In this document: positions 22,383 through 33,156 of the stretch, in pieces | Numbering within the stretch: the stretch's first letter is position 1 | Layout of the letters: every line of letters begins with the position of its first letter | Origin: an uncultured Williamsia sp. | Lineage (GTDB): Bacteria > Actinomycetota > Actinomycetes > Mycobacteriales > Mycobacteriaceae | NCBI RefSeq assembly: GCF_947494875.1 | Contig: NZ_CANLWM010000007.1 | Span: 305,405 to 369,404 of the forward strand | DNA length: 64,000 nt | Reading direction: 5' to 3' | Notes under the pieces: generated by a model | What the model saw: the letters and a program-made list of their open reading frames with translations, nothing else | Told to the model about the DNA's origin: nothing | Database searches by the model: none | Program-made: the position numbers and the translations under genes

Positions 22383-23594
22383 ATGCAGAAGCACCCCGCC
22401 GTGTCCGGCGCCCTCGACGGGATCCGCGTCGTCGAGCTGGGTTCGCTCATCGCCGGGCCGTTCGGGGCGCGCCTCCTCGGCGACATGGGCGCCGACGTCG
22501 TCAAGGTGGAGTCGCCGACCTCGCCGGACCCGCTGCGGGGATGGGGTCAGGCCGAGGTCGACGGGCACCGGTTCCTGTGGACGGTCTATGCACGCAACAA
22601 GCGCGCGGTGACCATCGACCTGAGCTCCGGCGACGGGCGGGCCCTGTTCCTGGACCTCGTCGCGACCGCCGACGTGGTCGTCGAGAACTTTCGTCCCGGC
22701 ACCCTCGAGCGGCTCGGCATCGGCTGGGACGTCCTGCACGAGCGCAATCCCGGCCTCGTCCTGGTGCGGGTGTCGGGCTACGGGCAGACCGGCCCTGCCG
22801 CGTCGCGTCCCGGCTACGCGTCGGTCGCCGAGGCCGTGAGCGGACTGCGGCACCTCAACGGGTACCCGGATCAGCCGCCGCCCCGGCTCGCACTGTCCCT
22901 GGGCGACACCCTCGCCGGGATGTTCGCCGCGCAGGGCGCACTCGCCGCCCTCTACCGCCGCACGGTCACCGGCGAGGGACAGGTCGTCGACGTCGCGCTC
23001 ACCGAGGCCTGCCTGGCCATCCAGGAGTCCGTCATCCCCGACTACGCGATGGGCGGCGTCGTGCGCGGGCCGTCGGGCACCCGTCTCGACGGGATCGCGC
23101 CGTCGAACGTCTACCCCACCGCCGACGGGTCGCTGGTGGTCATCGGGGCCAACCAGGACACCGTGTTCCGACGGTTGTGTGGCGCGATGGGCCGGCCCGA
23201 ACTCGCCGACGACCCCCGCTTCGCCACCCACGGCGCCCGTGGGACCAATCAGGACGAGATCGACGCGATCATCGCCGCATGGACCGCGACGATCGAGCGT
23301 GACGTCCTCCTGGCCCGCCTCGACGACGCGGGGGTGGTCGCCGGACCGATCAACACCGTGGCCGACATCGTCGACGACGAGCAGCTGCGCGCCCGCGGGA
23401 TGCTCGTCGAGCACCCCGACGAGCGGGTGGGACGCACCGTGCTCGGACCCGGTGTCGTGCCCATGCTCCACGGCACCCCGGGATCGGTTCGCACCGCCGC
23501 ACCGCCCCGCCCCGGGCACCACAACGACGAGGTGCTCGGTGCACTGCGCGACCCGGAGGCGCTCGCCCGTCTCCGCGAGGCGGGTGTCGTGTGA
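22383..23594 (+). CDS. CaiB/BaiF family (class III) CoA-transferase
   Basis: A protein of 403 residues with the family hallmarks: an N-terminal GIRVVELGSLIAGPFGAR, the ADVVKVESP strand, NKRAVTIDL, ENFRPGTLERLGIG and GYGQTGP. Asp175 in LALSLGDTLAGM matches the catalytic aspartate that carries the acyl-CoA intermediate. Class III enzymes move CoA between carboxylic acids. The acid used here is unknown, but the divergent lipid importer suggests a fatty or cyclic acid. Its stop overlaps the start of the TetR gene (GTGA), so the two are co-expressed. Confidence 0.92.
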   Translation: MQKHPAVSGALDGIRVVELGSLIAGPFGARLLGDMGADVVKVESPTSPDPLRGWGQAEVDGHRFLWTVYARNKRAVTIDLSSGDGRALFLDLVATADVVVENFRPGTLERLGIGWDVLHERNPGLVLVRVSGYGQTGPAASRPGYASVAEAVSGLRHLNGYPDQPPPRLALSLGDTLAGMFAAQGALAALYRRTVTGEGQVVDVALTEACLAIQESVIPDYAMGGVVRGPSGTRLDGIAPSNVYPTADGSLVVIGANQDTVFRRLCGAMGRPELADDPRFATHGARGTNQDEIDAIIAAWTATIERDVLLARLDDAGVVAGPINTVADIVDDEQLRARGMLVEHPDERVGRTVLGPGVVPMLHGTPGSVRTAAPPRPGHHNDEVLGALRDPEALARLREAGVV

Positions 23595-24226
23595 ACGACA
23601 CGCCGATCGCGACCGAGAAGGGTCGCCGCACCGAGCAGGCGTTCGTGCAGGCGGCGCGGAAGGTGTTCGCCGAGAAGGGGTACCTCGCGGCGAAGATCTC
23701 CGACATCGCGGCCGCGGCCGGCCGCTCGCCGGGGTCGTTCTACAACTATCACGAGAGCAAACGTCAACTGCTGGAACACCTCCTGGAGGAGTTCCAGGAC
23801 CGGATCCTCGCCGACACCCGCAGCCGCCTCACCGCCGATCCCGGCCACAACATCGACGCGGCGGTGCGGGTGTACTGGGCGTCGTATCGGGACTACCTGC
23901 CGGAGATGATCGGTGCCTTCCAGTTGTCGATGACCGACCCCGCGTTCGGGCAGTGGTGGCGGACGCGGCGGGCGCAGGGCATCGACGCGGTGCTGGACGT
24001 GTTCCGGTCCGTGGAGCACCGCGGCACCGACATCGGGCTCGACAAACATCTCTTCGCCTCGGCGATCGTCTCGATGCTCGACTCGTTCTGTTGGAACTGG
24101 TTCGTCAGCGGCGGCGACGACATCACCCGGGGACGGACCGAGGAGGAGGCCATCGCGACACTCGTCGAGATCTGGCGACGCGGGCTCGTCGTGCCCACCG
24201 ATCGGCGTGCGTCCACCGACTCGTGA
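23591..24226 (+). CDS. TetR/AcrR family regulator
   Basis: A protein of 211 residues starting with GTG overlapping the preceding stop. The N-terminal helix-turn-helix spans about residues 12-58 (AARKVFAEKGYLAAKISDIA, then AGRSPGSFYNYHESK). The C-terminal ligand domain is helical and unassigned. Coupling to the CoA-transferase suggests that it controls that gene and perhaps the divergent mce operon, with an acyl-CoA as a plausible ligand; this is inference. Confidence 0.9.
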   Translation: MNDTPIATEKGRRTEQAFVQAARKVFAEKGYLAAKISDIAAAAGRSPGSFYNYHESKRQLLEHLLEEFQDRILADTRSRLTADPGHNIDAAVRVYWASYRDYLPEMIGAFQLSMTDPAFGQWWRTRRAQGIDAVLDVFRSVEHRGTDIGLDKHLFASAIVSMLDSFCWNWFVSGGDDITRGRTEEEAIATLVEIWRRGLVVPTDRRASTDS

Positions 24227-24240
24227 GCTGATCTCACGAG
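24220..24240 (+). terminator. Hairpin at the end of the TetR gene
   Basis: Perfect 8-bp arms CTCGTGAG and CTCACGAG with a five-base loop overlap the TetR stop codon. There is no T run, as is common in actinobacteria. It probably ends the CoA-transferase/TetR transcript. Confidence 0.4.
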
Positions 24241-24397
24241 GTCAGGACGGGTGCGGTGGCGGCGCACGCGGTGGACAAAGGCCACGGGACTCCCGCACAA
24301 TCGCTGACGGGGAAGGCAGCGCACGTGGGGACGTGCGCCGCGCAACGAGAGTGAGACACCCGCCGTCCACGGTCGGCGGGGTGGCCAGGGGGGCCTC

Positions 24398-27300
24398 GTG
24401 TACGCAGATCTGCGTGCCCGTCCGCGTGTCGACGCGGCCGGGCACTCCACGCATCCGACGTCGACCGACGCCGCATCGGTGGCGGACGATCCGTCGCCAC
24501 GGCCCGACGACGCGAGCCCGTACCGACCGCTCACCGCCTACACCGAGGTCGACGCCGCGGTGTTCGCCGGACGTACCGACCTGCGACGCCGCCTTCATCT
24601 GCGGGTGACGGCCGGCGAGGGCGCCGTCGTTCTGCTCGGTCCGTCCGGCTCCGGGAAGACCTCGCTGCTGCGAGCCGGTCTGATCCCCGAGGTCCGCGCA
24701 TCGGGTTTGCGCACCCGCACCGACCGGGTCGACGCGTCGACGGTGATCCTCAGGCCCGGCTCCGACGCCGTCGCGTCGCTCGCCGCGGCCGTCGGCCTCG
24801 ACCGGTCCGCGGTCGACGACGCCTCCGCCGCGCCCGATCTCGTGGCGGCGTCCGACGTCGTCTCCGTGACGGCCACCGGTCGGCACCGCGCCTGCCTGCT
24901 CGTCGTCGACCAGGTCGAGGAGCTGTTCCGCTGGTGCGGCTCGGCCGACCGCGCCCTGTTCCTCCGTCTGATCGACACACTGGCCGGTGACAGCCGGTTC
25001 GCCGTCGTCCTCGGGCTGGGTGCCGAGTACGCCGCGCAGGCGCTCACCGAACCCGTCCTCGCCACCGCCCTCGACACTCGGTCGGTGGTGCTCACGCCGA
25101 TGAGCACCCCGGAGGTCGTCGAGGCCGTCGACCTGCCCGCGCGGGTCGCGGGCGTGCGGACCGAGTCCGGGCTCGGCGAGGCGATCGCGGCCGATCTCAC
25201 CCGGGTGGACGCCGACACCCCGCCCCTCGTCGCGCTCGGCGTGATGCTCGATCACCTGTGGCACACGCGGATCGCCGACACCGACGTCGCGATGACCATG
25301 AAGGCGTACCGCGCGTCGGACCCGATCACCGAGATCACGGCGATCGCCGCCGACCGTGCCTGGTCGCGGTTCACCCCGGTCGACCGGGACACGGCCCGCA
25401 TCCTCCTGCTCGCCGCGGCCGACGGATCACCGTCCGCTCGTGACACCACCCACCTGCTGCGTCGTGTCGCCCGCCCCCATCTCGACCGCGTCCTCAGCCG
25501 TCTCACCGAGGCGCACCTCGTCCGGGTCGTCGAGGGCCGGGTGGAACTCACCCACCCGGCGTTGATCACGGCCTGGCCGCGGCTGTCCGCGTGGATCGCC
25601 GACCGTCGAGTGCAGGCACCGCTGCGGGACCGCGTCACCACCGACGCGGCCCGCTGGGCGCAGGGCGGCCGGCCCGCCGACGAGCTGTACGACACCGACC
25701 GGCTCCGGCGCGCCGAGTCCGCGCTCGAACCGTTCGACGAGCTCGGATCCGATGCCGCCTCGTTCCTCGAGCGATCACGAGATCGCCTGCGGCTGCATCG
25801 TTCCCGACGTCGGGTCCTGGCCACTGTCGGGGTCCTCGTGGCGATCGTGTCGCTGGTGCTCGCGGTGGTGTTCGGGGTCGGTACCCAGCGATCGGACGCC
25901 CAGCGCGACGCCGCACGGATCACATCCCTCATCGAGCGGTCCTCGGCTCTCGCACAGACGAATCCGTCCGCGTCGGCGGCCGCCGCCCGTGCTGCGTTCG
26001 CGGCGGACCCGGCTGACGCAGGAGCCGAGGCGGCCGTCCTGGCCACCCAGACACGGCCACTCGCCCGCCCACTCGGCGTCGGCGCCACACGCGCCGTCGC
26101 CACCCCCGCGGCGGACCCGGCGGCCCCGTCGGTGGTCGTGGGACCCGCCGGTGGGCTCACCGTGGTCGGCGCGACCGGCCCGGGCGGATCGATCGTCGAC
26201 GCCGGCGTCGCCGACGGTCCGCAGTCGGTGGCGATCTCCGGGACGACGGCGATGGGTGTCGTCTCCGACGGCGCGATCCGCCTGTGGCGCATCGGATCCG
26301 GGCTCGCCCCGAGCCCGGTCGGGACGGTGCCGACCTCCCGTCCCGCGGTCGCGGTGGTCGCGATCCCGGAGCCGAACCGGTTCGCCGTCGTCGACGCGGC
26401 GGGCACCCTGCGCATCGTCGCCGTCGACGATCCCGCCCGCCCGACGGTCGCCGCGACCGCCGCGCTCGGTGGGACACCCACCGCCCTCGCGGCCGGACCC
26501 GACGGCGTCGTCGTCGGTGCCACCGACGGCGGGGCGACCGTCGTCGACCCCCGAACCGGGGCCCTCGTGGGGTCGCTGCCGTCGGTCGACGGCGCCGTGA
26601 CCGCCGTCGCCACCACCACCGGCTACACCGCCCTCGCGGACGGTGCCGGTCAGGTGTCCGTCGTCCGGGTCGGCGCGGACGGGCTCGCGACCGGGCCCGC
26701 GACCGATCTCGCCGGCGACCACAGCCGCGTCGGGTCGCTGTCGTTCTCACCGTCCGGCCCCGGCCGCCCGGCACCCGTTCTGGCGGTGACCGCCGACGGC
26801 ATCACCGACATCGTCGACCCCGCCCGCCCCGCCGCGTCCACGCCGCAGATCTCACCGCTGCGCAGCCCGGGCGGGATCACGGCCGCCCGGTTCGCTCCCG
26901 ACGGCGTACTGGTCAGCACCGGCGCCGATGGCGCGCGCTCGTGGTCGCTGCCGACGGGGACGATCCCCGGCACGATCGGGACCGCGGCGACGCCGTCGTG
27001 TTCGATCGCCCGATCCATCTGCGCCGTACCGCATCTCGACGGACCGGTCCAGGTGGTCGACATCAGCGATCCCCGGGCACCGGTGGTCGGCGGGGTCGTC
27101 GACGCACCCGACCACTTCGACGGCGCGGCGGTCGCGCCGAGTGGCCTGTGGATGATGACTGTCGATGCCGGACACCGCGCTCAGCTGTGGGACACCCGGA
27201 CGTTCGCGGCGCCGGTCGCGGTGGGCGCCCCGGTGCAGCTCGGTCCCGGCCCAATCGGCGTGATCGCGTTCTCACCCACGTCGTCGTTGATCGCCATGTC

Positions 27301-27937
27301 GCGCAACGGTGGCGCGTCGACGGGGATCTGGTCGGTCACGCCGCGAGGACTGGTCGCGATCGGCGACCTCGACATCGGTACCCGAGCCACCGCGGCCGCC
27401 TGGTCCTCCGACGGCGGCCAGATCGCCGTGGGCGGGCCCACGGGCGTCCTGCGGTGGACTGTGTCGTCGACGGGGGTCGGTGCCATCTCCGGCCGGATCG
27501 CGCCGTCGACACCCGTCACCGCGCTCGCCTACGGACTCGCGCTCGGCGAGGGCGAACCCGGCTCGGACTCCCGGGCCGCGCTGCGCCCGGTGGTGGTGGT
27601 CGGGGACGCGACGGGTGGCGTGAGCCGCTTCGACGTGGGCACCGGCGGTGCGCTGGGTCCGCGGGTGTCCCTCGGGTCGACCGCTGTCACCTCCGTCGCC
27701 GCGGTCGGCGCGACGACGGCGACCGGCTCCGCGGACGGCTCCATCCACCGCGTCGCGGCCAACGGCAGCGCTGTCCGGGTGGCCGACCTCTACCCCGCGC
27801 AGGGATCGGGCGTCGTCCACGTCGGGCCGTCGGGCGGTGACGACATCATCGCGGTCGGGGACGAGACGGCCAGCCGCGTGATGACACTGCGGACCCAGAC
27901 CGTCGACCAGCGCATCTGCGCCGCCACGGGCTGCTGA
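24398..27937 (+). CDS. Membrane-anchored STAND NTPase with repeat-rich C-terminal half
   Basis: A protein of 1,179 residues. The entry motif YRPLTAYTEVDAAVFAGR (about 42-59) and Walker A GPSGSGKTS (81-89) with Walker B CLLVVDQVEELF (166-177) identify a novel-STAND (nSTAND1-like) NTPase of the kind fused to WD40 propellers. A winged-helix-like region follows (to about 400), then one membrane segment at about 472-495 and an A/S-rich helix. The last 600 residues form degenerate beta-propeller-like repeats (for example HRAQLWDTR, then SSDGGQIAVGG). STAND proteins act as switchable scaffolds or sensors in signalling, death or defence. GTG 24398 is chosen for the AGGGGGG run upstream. The 171-base gap before it carries only the TetR-gene hairpin. 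The target is unknown. Confidence 0.85.
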   Translation: MYADLRARPRVDAAGHSTHPTSTDAASVADDPSPRPDDASPYRPLTAYTEVDAAVFAGRTDLRRRLHLRVTAGEGAVVLLGPSGSGKTSLLRAGLIPEVRASGLRTRTDRVDASTVILRPGSDAVASLAAAVGLDRSAVDDASAAPDLVAASDVVSVTATGRHRACLLVVDQVEELFRWCGSADRALFLRLIDTLAGDSRFAVVLGLGAEYAAQALTEPVLATALDTRSVVLTPMSTPEVVEAVDLPARVAGVRTESGLGEAIAADLTRVDADTPPLVALGVMLDHLWHTRIADTDVAMTMKAYRASDPITEITAIAADRAWSRFTPVDRDTARILLLAAADGSPSARDTTHLLRRVARPHLDRVLSRLTEAHLVRVVEGRVELTHPALITAWPRLSAWIADRRVQAPLRDRVTTDAARWAQGGRPADELYDTDRLRRAESALEPFDELGSDAASFLERSRDRLRLHRSRRRVLATVGVLVAIVSLVLAVVFGVGTQRSDAQRDAARITSLIERSSALAQTNPSASAAAARAAFAADPADAGAEAAVLATQTRPLARPLGVGATRAVATPAADPAAPSVVVGPAGGLTVVGATGPGGSIVDAGVADGPQSVAISGTTAMGVVSDGAIRLWRIGSGLAPSPVGTVPTSRPAVAVVAIPEPNRFAVVDAAGTLRIVAVDDPARPTVAATAALGGTPTALAAGPDGVVVGATDGGATVVDPRTGALVGSLPSVDGAVTAVATTTGYTALADGAGQVSVVRVGADGLATGPATDLAGDHSRVGSLSFSPSGPGRPAPVLAVTADGITDIVDPARPAASTPQISPLRSPGGITAARFAPDGVLVSTGADGARSWSLPTGTIPGTIGTAATPSCSIARSICAVPHLDGPVQVVDISDPRAPVVGGVVDAPDHFDGAAVAPSGLWMMTVDAGHRAQLWDTRTFAAPVAVGAPVQLGPGPIGVIAFSPTSSLIAMSRNGGASTGIWSVTPRGLVAIGDLDIGTRATAAAWSSDGGQIAVGGPTGVLRWTVSSTGVGAISGRIAPSTPVTALAYGLALGEGEPGSDSRAALRPVVVVGDATGGVSRFDVGTGGALGPRVSLGSTAVTSVAAVGATTATGSADGSIHRVAANGSAVRVADLYPAQGSGVVHVGPSGGDDIIAVGDETASRVMTLRTQTVDQRICAATGC

Positions 27938-27941
27938 CCCG

Positions 27942-29186
27942 TCAGCGGGGGGAGACTCCCAGCAAGGCCGAGAGCTGCGTGGCGATCGGGTTCAGGTCGA
28001 GCTTGTCGGGGTCCTTCTTGGGGATGTCGTCCCATGGCTGCCGGATGTCCGGGTCGGCCCAGACCGCGCTCTGCGCGCCGCGCACGCTGGTCGGGCTGCC
28101 CTGCGGCAGAGCGCACCTCGCGTCGGTGTTGAACGGGAAGTCGTCGTAGTTGATGTCGAAATCCGGGTTCTTCCGCTTCTCCTCGGCGATGATCTGCTGG
28201 GTCTTCTCGTAGCCGAAGGTGCACGCGGGCGGGTTGTTCGTCTCCAGGGTCGCCCCGAAATGGACCGTGCCGTCGCCCGGCGACGGCGTGTAGCTCCCGC
28301 TGGACACCGCGGAGATCACGGCGAGAGCGGGCGAGACGGCCGGGAACGTGCCCTTGATGTTCCGGATGTCGAGCGCGAGATCGCGCAGGGCCCTGGTGAC
28401 GTCGCCCCCACTGCGTTCCAGCAGCGCCGACAGCTGCGTGGCCGACGTCTGACCCGTGGTGAGGAGGCGACGCAGGTCGGGGTCGCTGGTCGCGAGCTGC
28501 GCGGTGATGAGCCCGAGGCTGCGCGACCAGTTCAGGATCTCGTCCGACTGCGCGGCCTGCGTGGTGAGCACCGTGTCGGAGTTGCGGATCAGCGAGATCG
28601 TCTGCGGCAGGTTGTCGTTGCCCGACTTCGACAGGTTCGCCAGCGAGTCGACCAGCGTGCGCAGGTTCTCGCCGTTGTTGTCGAACGCCTTGCCCAGCTC
28701 CGTCACGACCGTCTTCAGATCGTCGACGGGCACCGACCCGGCGAGGTCGACCGCGGAGGACACGACGTCCTGGATCGGTACCGGGATCGCGGTGTCGCTG
28801 ATCACCGAGCCGTCGGTCAGTTGTGGTCCACCCGTCGACGGCGGACGCAGGTCCACGTACTGCTCACCGATCGCCGACCGGCTCGCCACCACCGCCTGGG
28901 CCGACGCCGGGATCCGCGGGCCGTCGGAGTTCAGGTCGAGGTCGACGCGGACACCGTCGGGCCGCAGGTGGAGCGATCCGACGCGGCCCACCGGCGAACC
29001 GAGATAGGTCACCTCGGCGTTGGTGAAGATGCCGCCGGAGTCGGGGAAGTCGGCGTGGACGGTGTACGTCCCGATGCCGAAGAGCTTGTCCAGGCGGGCG
29101 TAGGTGGCGCCGACGTACGCCGTGGCGATCACCCCGACCACGGCCAGCACCGTCAGCTGCCAGCGCACACGTCTCGACCGCACCAC
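27942..29186 (-). CDS. Orphan MCE-domain (MceF-like) protein
   Basis: A protein of 414 residues starting at the first of two adjacent GTG codons. A membrane anchor (WQLTVLAVVGVIATAYVGAT) precedes an MCE domain (TNAEVTYLGSPVGRVGSLHL, then IGEQYVDLRP) and a helical region with a C-terminal extension containing two cysteines (about residues 323 and 363). It most resembles the MceF type. It is alone: no yrbE or other mce gene adjoins it, and it is convergent with the STAND gene with only four bases between the stops. It could supply an alternative tip subunit to the mce operon 6 kb away; this is inference. Confidence 0.88.
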   Translation of the reverse strand: MVRSRRVRWQLTVLAVVGVIATAYVGATYARLDKLFGIGTYTVHADFPDSGGIFTNAEVTYLGSPVGRVGSLHLRPDGVRVDLDLNSDGPRIPASAQAVVASRSAIGEQYVDLRPPSTGGPQLTDGSVISDTAIPVPIQDVVSSAVDLAGSVPVDDLKTVVTELGKAFDNNGENLRTLVDSLANLSKSGNDNLPQTISLIRNSDTVLTTQAAQSDEILNWSRSLGLITAQLATSDPDLRRLLTTGQTSATQLSALLERSGGDVTRALRDLALDIRNIKGTFPAVSPALAVISAVSSGSYTPSPGDGTVHFGATLETNNPPACTFGYEKTQQIIAEEKRKNPDFDINYDDFPFNTDARCALPQGSPTSVRGAQSAVWADPDIRQPWDDIPKKDPDKLDLNPIATQLSALLGVSPR

Positions 29187-29275
29187 CTGCCCGGGTCACC
29201 CTTCCCGCGTCGTTCGTCTGTCCGCGACGCGCTGTGAGCACAGTAGGACGACCGCGCGTTGATAACAGTGAATTG

Positions 29276-29299
29276 GACATGTTCGACGTCAAACGTGTC
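29276..29299. promoter_or_regulatory. Imperfect 24-bp palindrome between divergent genes
   Basis: Centred on GACGTC, ten of the twelve base pairs of this dyad match (outer arms GACAYGTTY and its complement). It lies in the 252-base gap between the orphan MCE gene and the glycosyltransferase gene, in a locally AT-richer stretch. A smaller dyad CTGTG-AG-CACAG is at 29232-29243, and GTGAC-CC-GTCAC is at 29393-29404, 35 bases before the glycosyltransferase start. A repressor site is likely; the binder is unknown. Confidence 0.35.
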
Positions 29300-29438
29300 G
29301 GCTCGGCGGACCTCGGGTCGACGTCCCGACCTGCCCGAGCGGGCTTTGTCGGGAACGTCCGGGACGCCGGGCATCCTGACAGCGAGTTCACAGTGACCCG
29401 TCACCCGACCGTCAGCGGCAGTCGCGAGAGTCGTCACC

Positions 29439-31499
29439 GTGACCATCGACGCCCCTGTGCATCCGTCCCCCGCCGCGGCCGACGCTCCGTCGCCCACCGG
29501 CGGCCTGCCGCCCGCACGTCCCGTCGATCGCATCGCGCTCGCGGTGCTGCTCGTCGGCACCGCGGTGCTCTACCTCTGGAACATCACGATCAACGGGTCG
29601 GCGAACACCTTCTACGCCGGCGCCGCGTGGGCGGGGTCGAAGAGTTGGGAGGCCCTCTTCTTCGGCTCCATCGACCCGTCGAACTTCATCACCGTCGACA
29701 AGCCGCCGGTGTCGCAGTGGGTGATGGGGCTGTCCGGCCGCATCTTCGGCTACTCCAGCGCCTCGCTGCTGATCCCCGAGGCCCTCATGGGCGTCGCGAC
29801 CGTCGCACTGGTCTACGCCGCGGTCACGCGTCTGGCCGGTCGGGGCGCAGGCCTGGTGGCCGGCACGGCGATGGCGCTGACGCCCGTGGCCGTCATGATG
29901 TTCCGCTTCGACAACCCCGACGCCGCGATGGTGCTGCTCATGACCGTCGCCGCGTACTGCACCGTCCGGGCGACGGCGTCCGCGTCGGGACGGTGGCTCG
30001 CGCTCGCCGGCGTCGCGGTCGGGTTCGCGTTCCTCGCCAAGATGCTCGAGGGCCTCATGGTGCTGCCCGCCCTCGGCCTGGTCTACCTCATCGCGGCCCC
30101 GACGACCCTGCGCCGCAGGATCGTCCACCTGCTCGTCGCGACGGTGGCGATGATCGCGGCGGCCGGGTGGTACGTCCTCGTCACCATCGCGTGGCCCGCG
30201 TCGTCGCGGCCCTACATCGCCGGGTCGACGGACAACTCCTTCATGAACCTCGTGCTGGGCTACAACGGGCTGCAGCGCATCGAGGGCAAGGAGCACGCAG
30301 GCAACGCCGCCCAGCGCTCGGTGATGAACTCACCGCTGACGCACGAGCTGATGCAGCGGTTCTCCCACGCCGGCGGCGGGCACCGCGGCGGGATGTTCTC
30401 CGAGAACCCCGGCATCACGCGACTGTTCCAGGGCGAGTTCGGTGTCGAGATCTCGTGGTTGCTGCCGGCGGCGCTCGTCGCACTGGTGGTGGGCCTGGTG
30501 CTCCGTGGTCGCGCGCCCCGCACCGACCCGACTCGGGTCGGGTTCATCCTGTTCGGGACGTGGCTGCTGGTCGACGGCATCGTGCTCTCGTACATGAAGA
30601 GCAATCCGCACCCCTACTACTCGCTGGCCATCGCGCCGCCCATCGCCGCGCTCGTCGGACTCGGTGTGGCGCAGTGCGTCCGCGACAGGCATCGCATCAC
30701 CGCTGTGATCGGTGGCGCGGCCATCGTGGCCGCGGCGGGCGGCTGGTCGTTCGTGCTCATGCGCCGCGACCCGACCTGGCAGTCGTGGCTGTCGTGGACG
30801 GTCGCGGTCCTGACCGTGGTCGCCGTGCTGACGATCGTGGTCATCGGCCTGGCGGGTGAGTCGTCGTCGCGCGTCGGTCGACGCACCGGGCTCGCCGTCG
30901 CCGCGATCGCCGCGCTCATCGGGTTGGCCGGGATCGCCGCGCCCGCGGCGTATTCCGCCGAGGTGGTCGCCACCCCACACACCGGCGGCAGCCCGTCGGC
31001 GGACCCGACCACCGAGGACCGGGCCCACTCGCAACACGACACCGGAGGATTCGCGTCGTTCTTCGGCGGCACCACCAGCGCGCCGTCGGAGCTCACCCGC
31101 GCACTGCAGGCGACGCACACCCGGTGGGCCGCGGCCGTGAGCCGGTCGTCGACCGCGGCGGGTCTCGAGTTGTCGACGCGCACACCGATCATGGCGATCG
31201 GCGGCTTCACCGGCAGCGATCCCGCACCGACGCTCGCGCAATTCCAGCGCTACGTCGCCGATGGCGACATCGGGTACTACATCAGCACCGGCAGCACCGG
31301 CGACCGGTCACGCGGCGGATCGAGCGCGACGAGCGCGCTGGGCCTCGACCCGAGCCAGGCCGACCAGGCGGCACAGCTGCTGCGACGCTTCGAGTCCGGC
31401 GGTGTGACGGGTCAGATCCAGGAGTGGGTCCAGAGCCACTACACCGGCCACACGATCGGCAGCTACACGGTGTACGACCTGCGCGCCCCGTCCCACTGA
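29439..31499 (+). CDS. GT-C membrane glycosyltransferase (family 39-like)
   Basis: A protein of 686 residues with about ten or more membrane segments and the GT39/ArnT-like pattern: the first outer loop carries an acidic region (SIDPSNFITVDKPPVSQWVM) and a second loop has FRFDNPDAAM. The C-terminal 170 residues are soluble and probably external, as in actinobacterial members of the YkcB type. Such enzymes transfer a sugar from a polyprenyl-phosphate carrier to proteins or envelope glycans. The start is GTG 29439. The gene stands alone, convergent with purH; the acceptor is unknown. Confidence 0.85.
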   Translation: MTIDAPVHPSPAAADAPSPTGGLPPARPVDRIALAVLLVGTAVLYLWNITINGSANTFYAGAAWAGSKSWEALFFGSIDPSNFITVDKPPVSQWVMGLSGRIFGYSSASLLIPEALMGVATVALVYAAVTRLAGRGAGLVAGTAMALTPVAVMMFRFDNPDAAMVLLMTVAAYCTVRATASASGRWLALAGVAVGFAFLAKMLEGLMVLPALGLVYLIAAPTTLRRRIVHLLVATVAMIAAAGWYVLVTIAWPASSRPYIAGSTDNSFMNLVLGYNGLQRIEGKEHAGNAAQRSVMNSPLTHELMQRFSHAGGGHRGGMFSENPGITRLFQGEFGVEISWLLPAALVALVVGLVLRGRAPRTDPTRVGFILFGTWLLVDGIVLSYMKSNPHPYYSLAIAPPIAALVGLGVAQCVRDRHRITAVIGGAAIVAAAGGWSFVLMRRDPTWQSWLSWTVAVLTVVAVLTIVVIGLAGESSSRVGRRTGLAVAAIAALIGLAGIAAPAAYSAEVVATPHTGGSPSADPTTEDRAHSQHDTGGFASFFGGTTSAPSELTRALQATHTRWAAAVSRSSTAAGLELSTRTPIMAIGGFTGSDPAPTLAQFQRYVADGDIGYYISTGSTGDRSRGGSSATSALGLDPSQADQAAQLLRRFESGGVTGQIQEWVQSHYTGHTIGSYTVYDLRAPSH

Positions 31500-31520
31500 G
31501 CGGTCCCGACAGTCTCACCC

Positions 31521-31593
31521 GTCGAGTGGGCGGATGGAGGCGTCGAGTGGGCGGTCGGCCGCCCACTCGACGCCTCCAACCGCCCAGTCGACG
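31521..31593. repeat. 21-bp phased inverted repeat, likely bidirectional terminator
   Basis: GTCGAGTGGGCGG occurs at 31521 and 31542 (21 bases apart). The reverse-strand form CCGCCCACTCGACG is at 31559, with a one-mismatch copy at 31580 (also 21 apart). The inner copies form a 20-bp perfect stem (31535-31554 with 31559-31578) closed by TCGG. It lies between the convergent glycosyltransferase and purH stops, so it can end both transcripts. The same 21-base phasing recurs at 48.0-48.9 kb and 53.6 kb. Confidence 0.75.
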
Positions 31594-31599
31594 CCGGGC

Positions 31600-33152
<1,553 letters not shown>

Positions 33153-33156
<4 letters not shown>

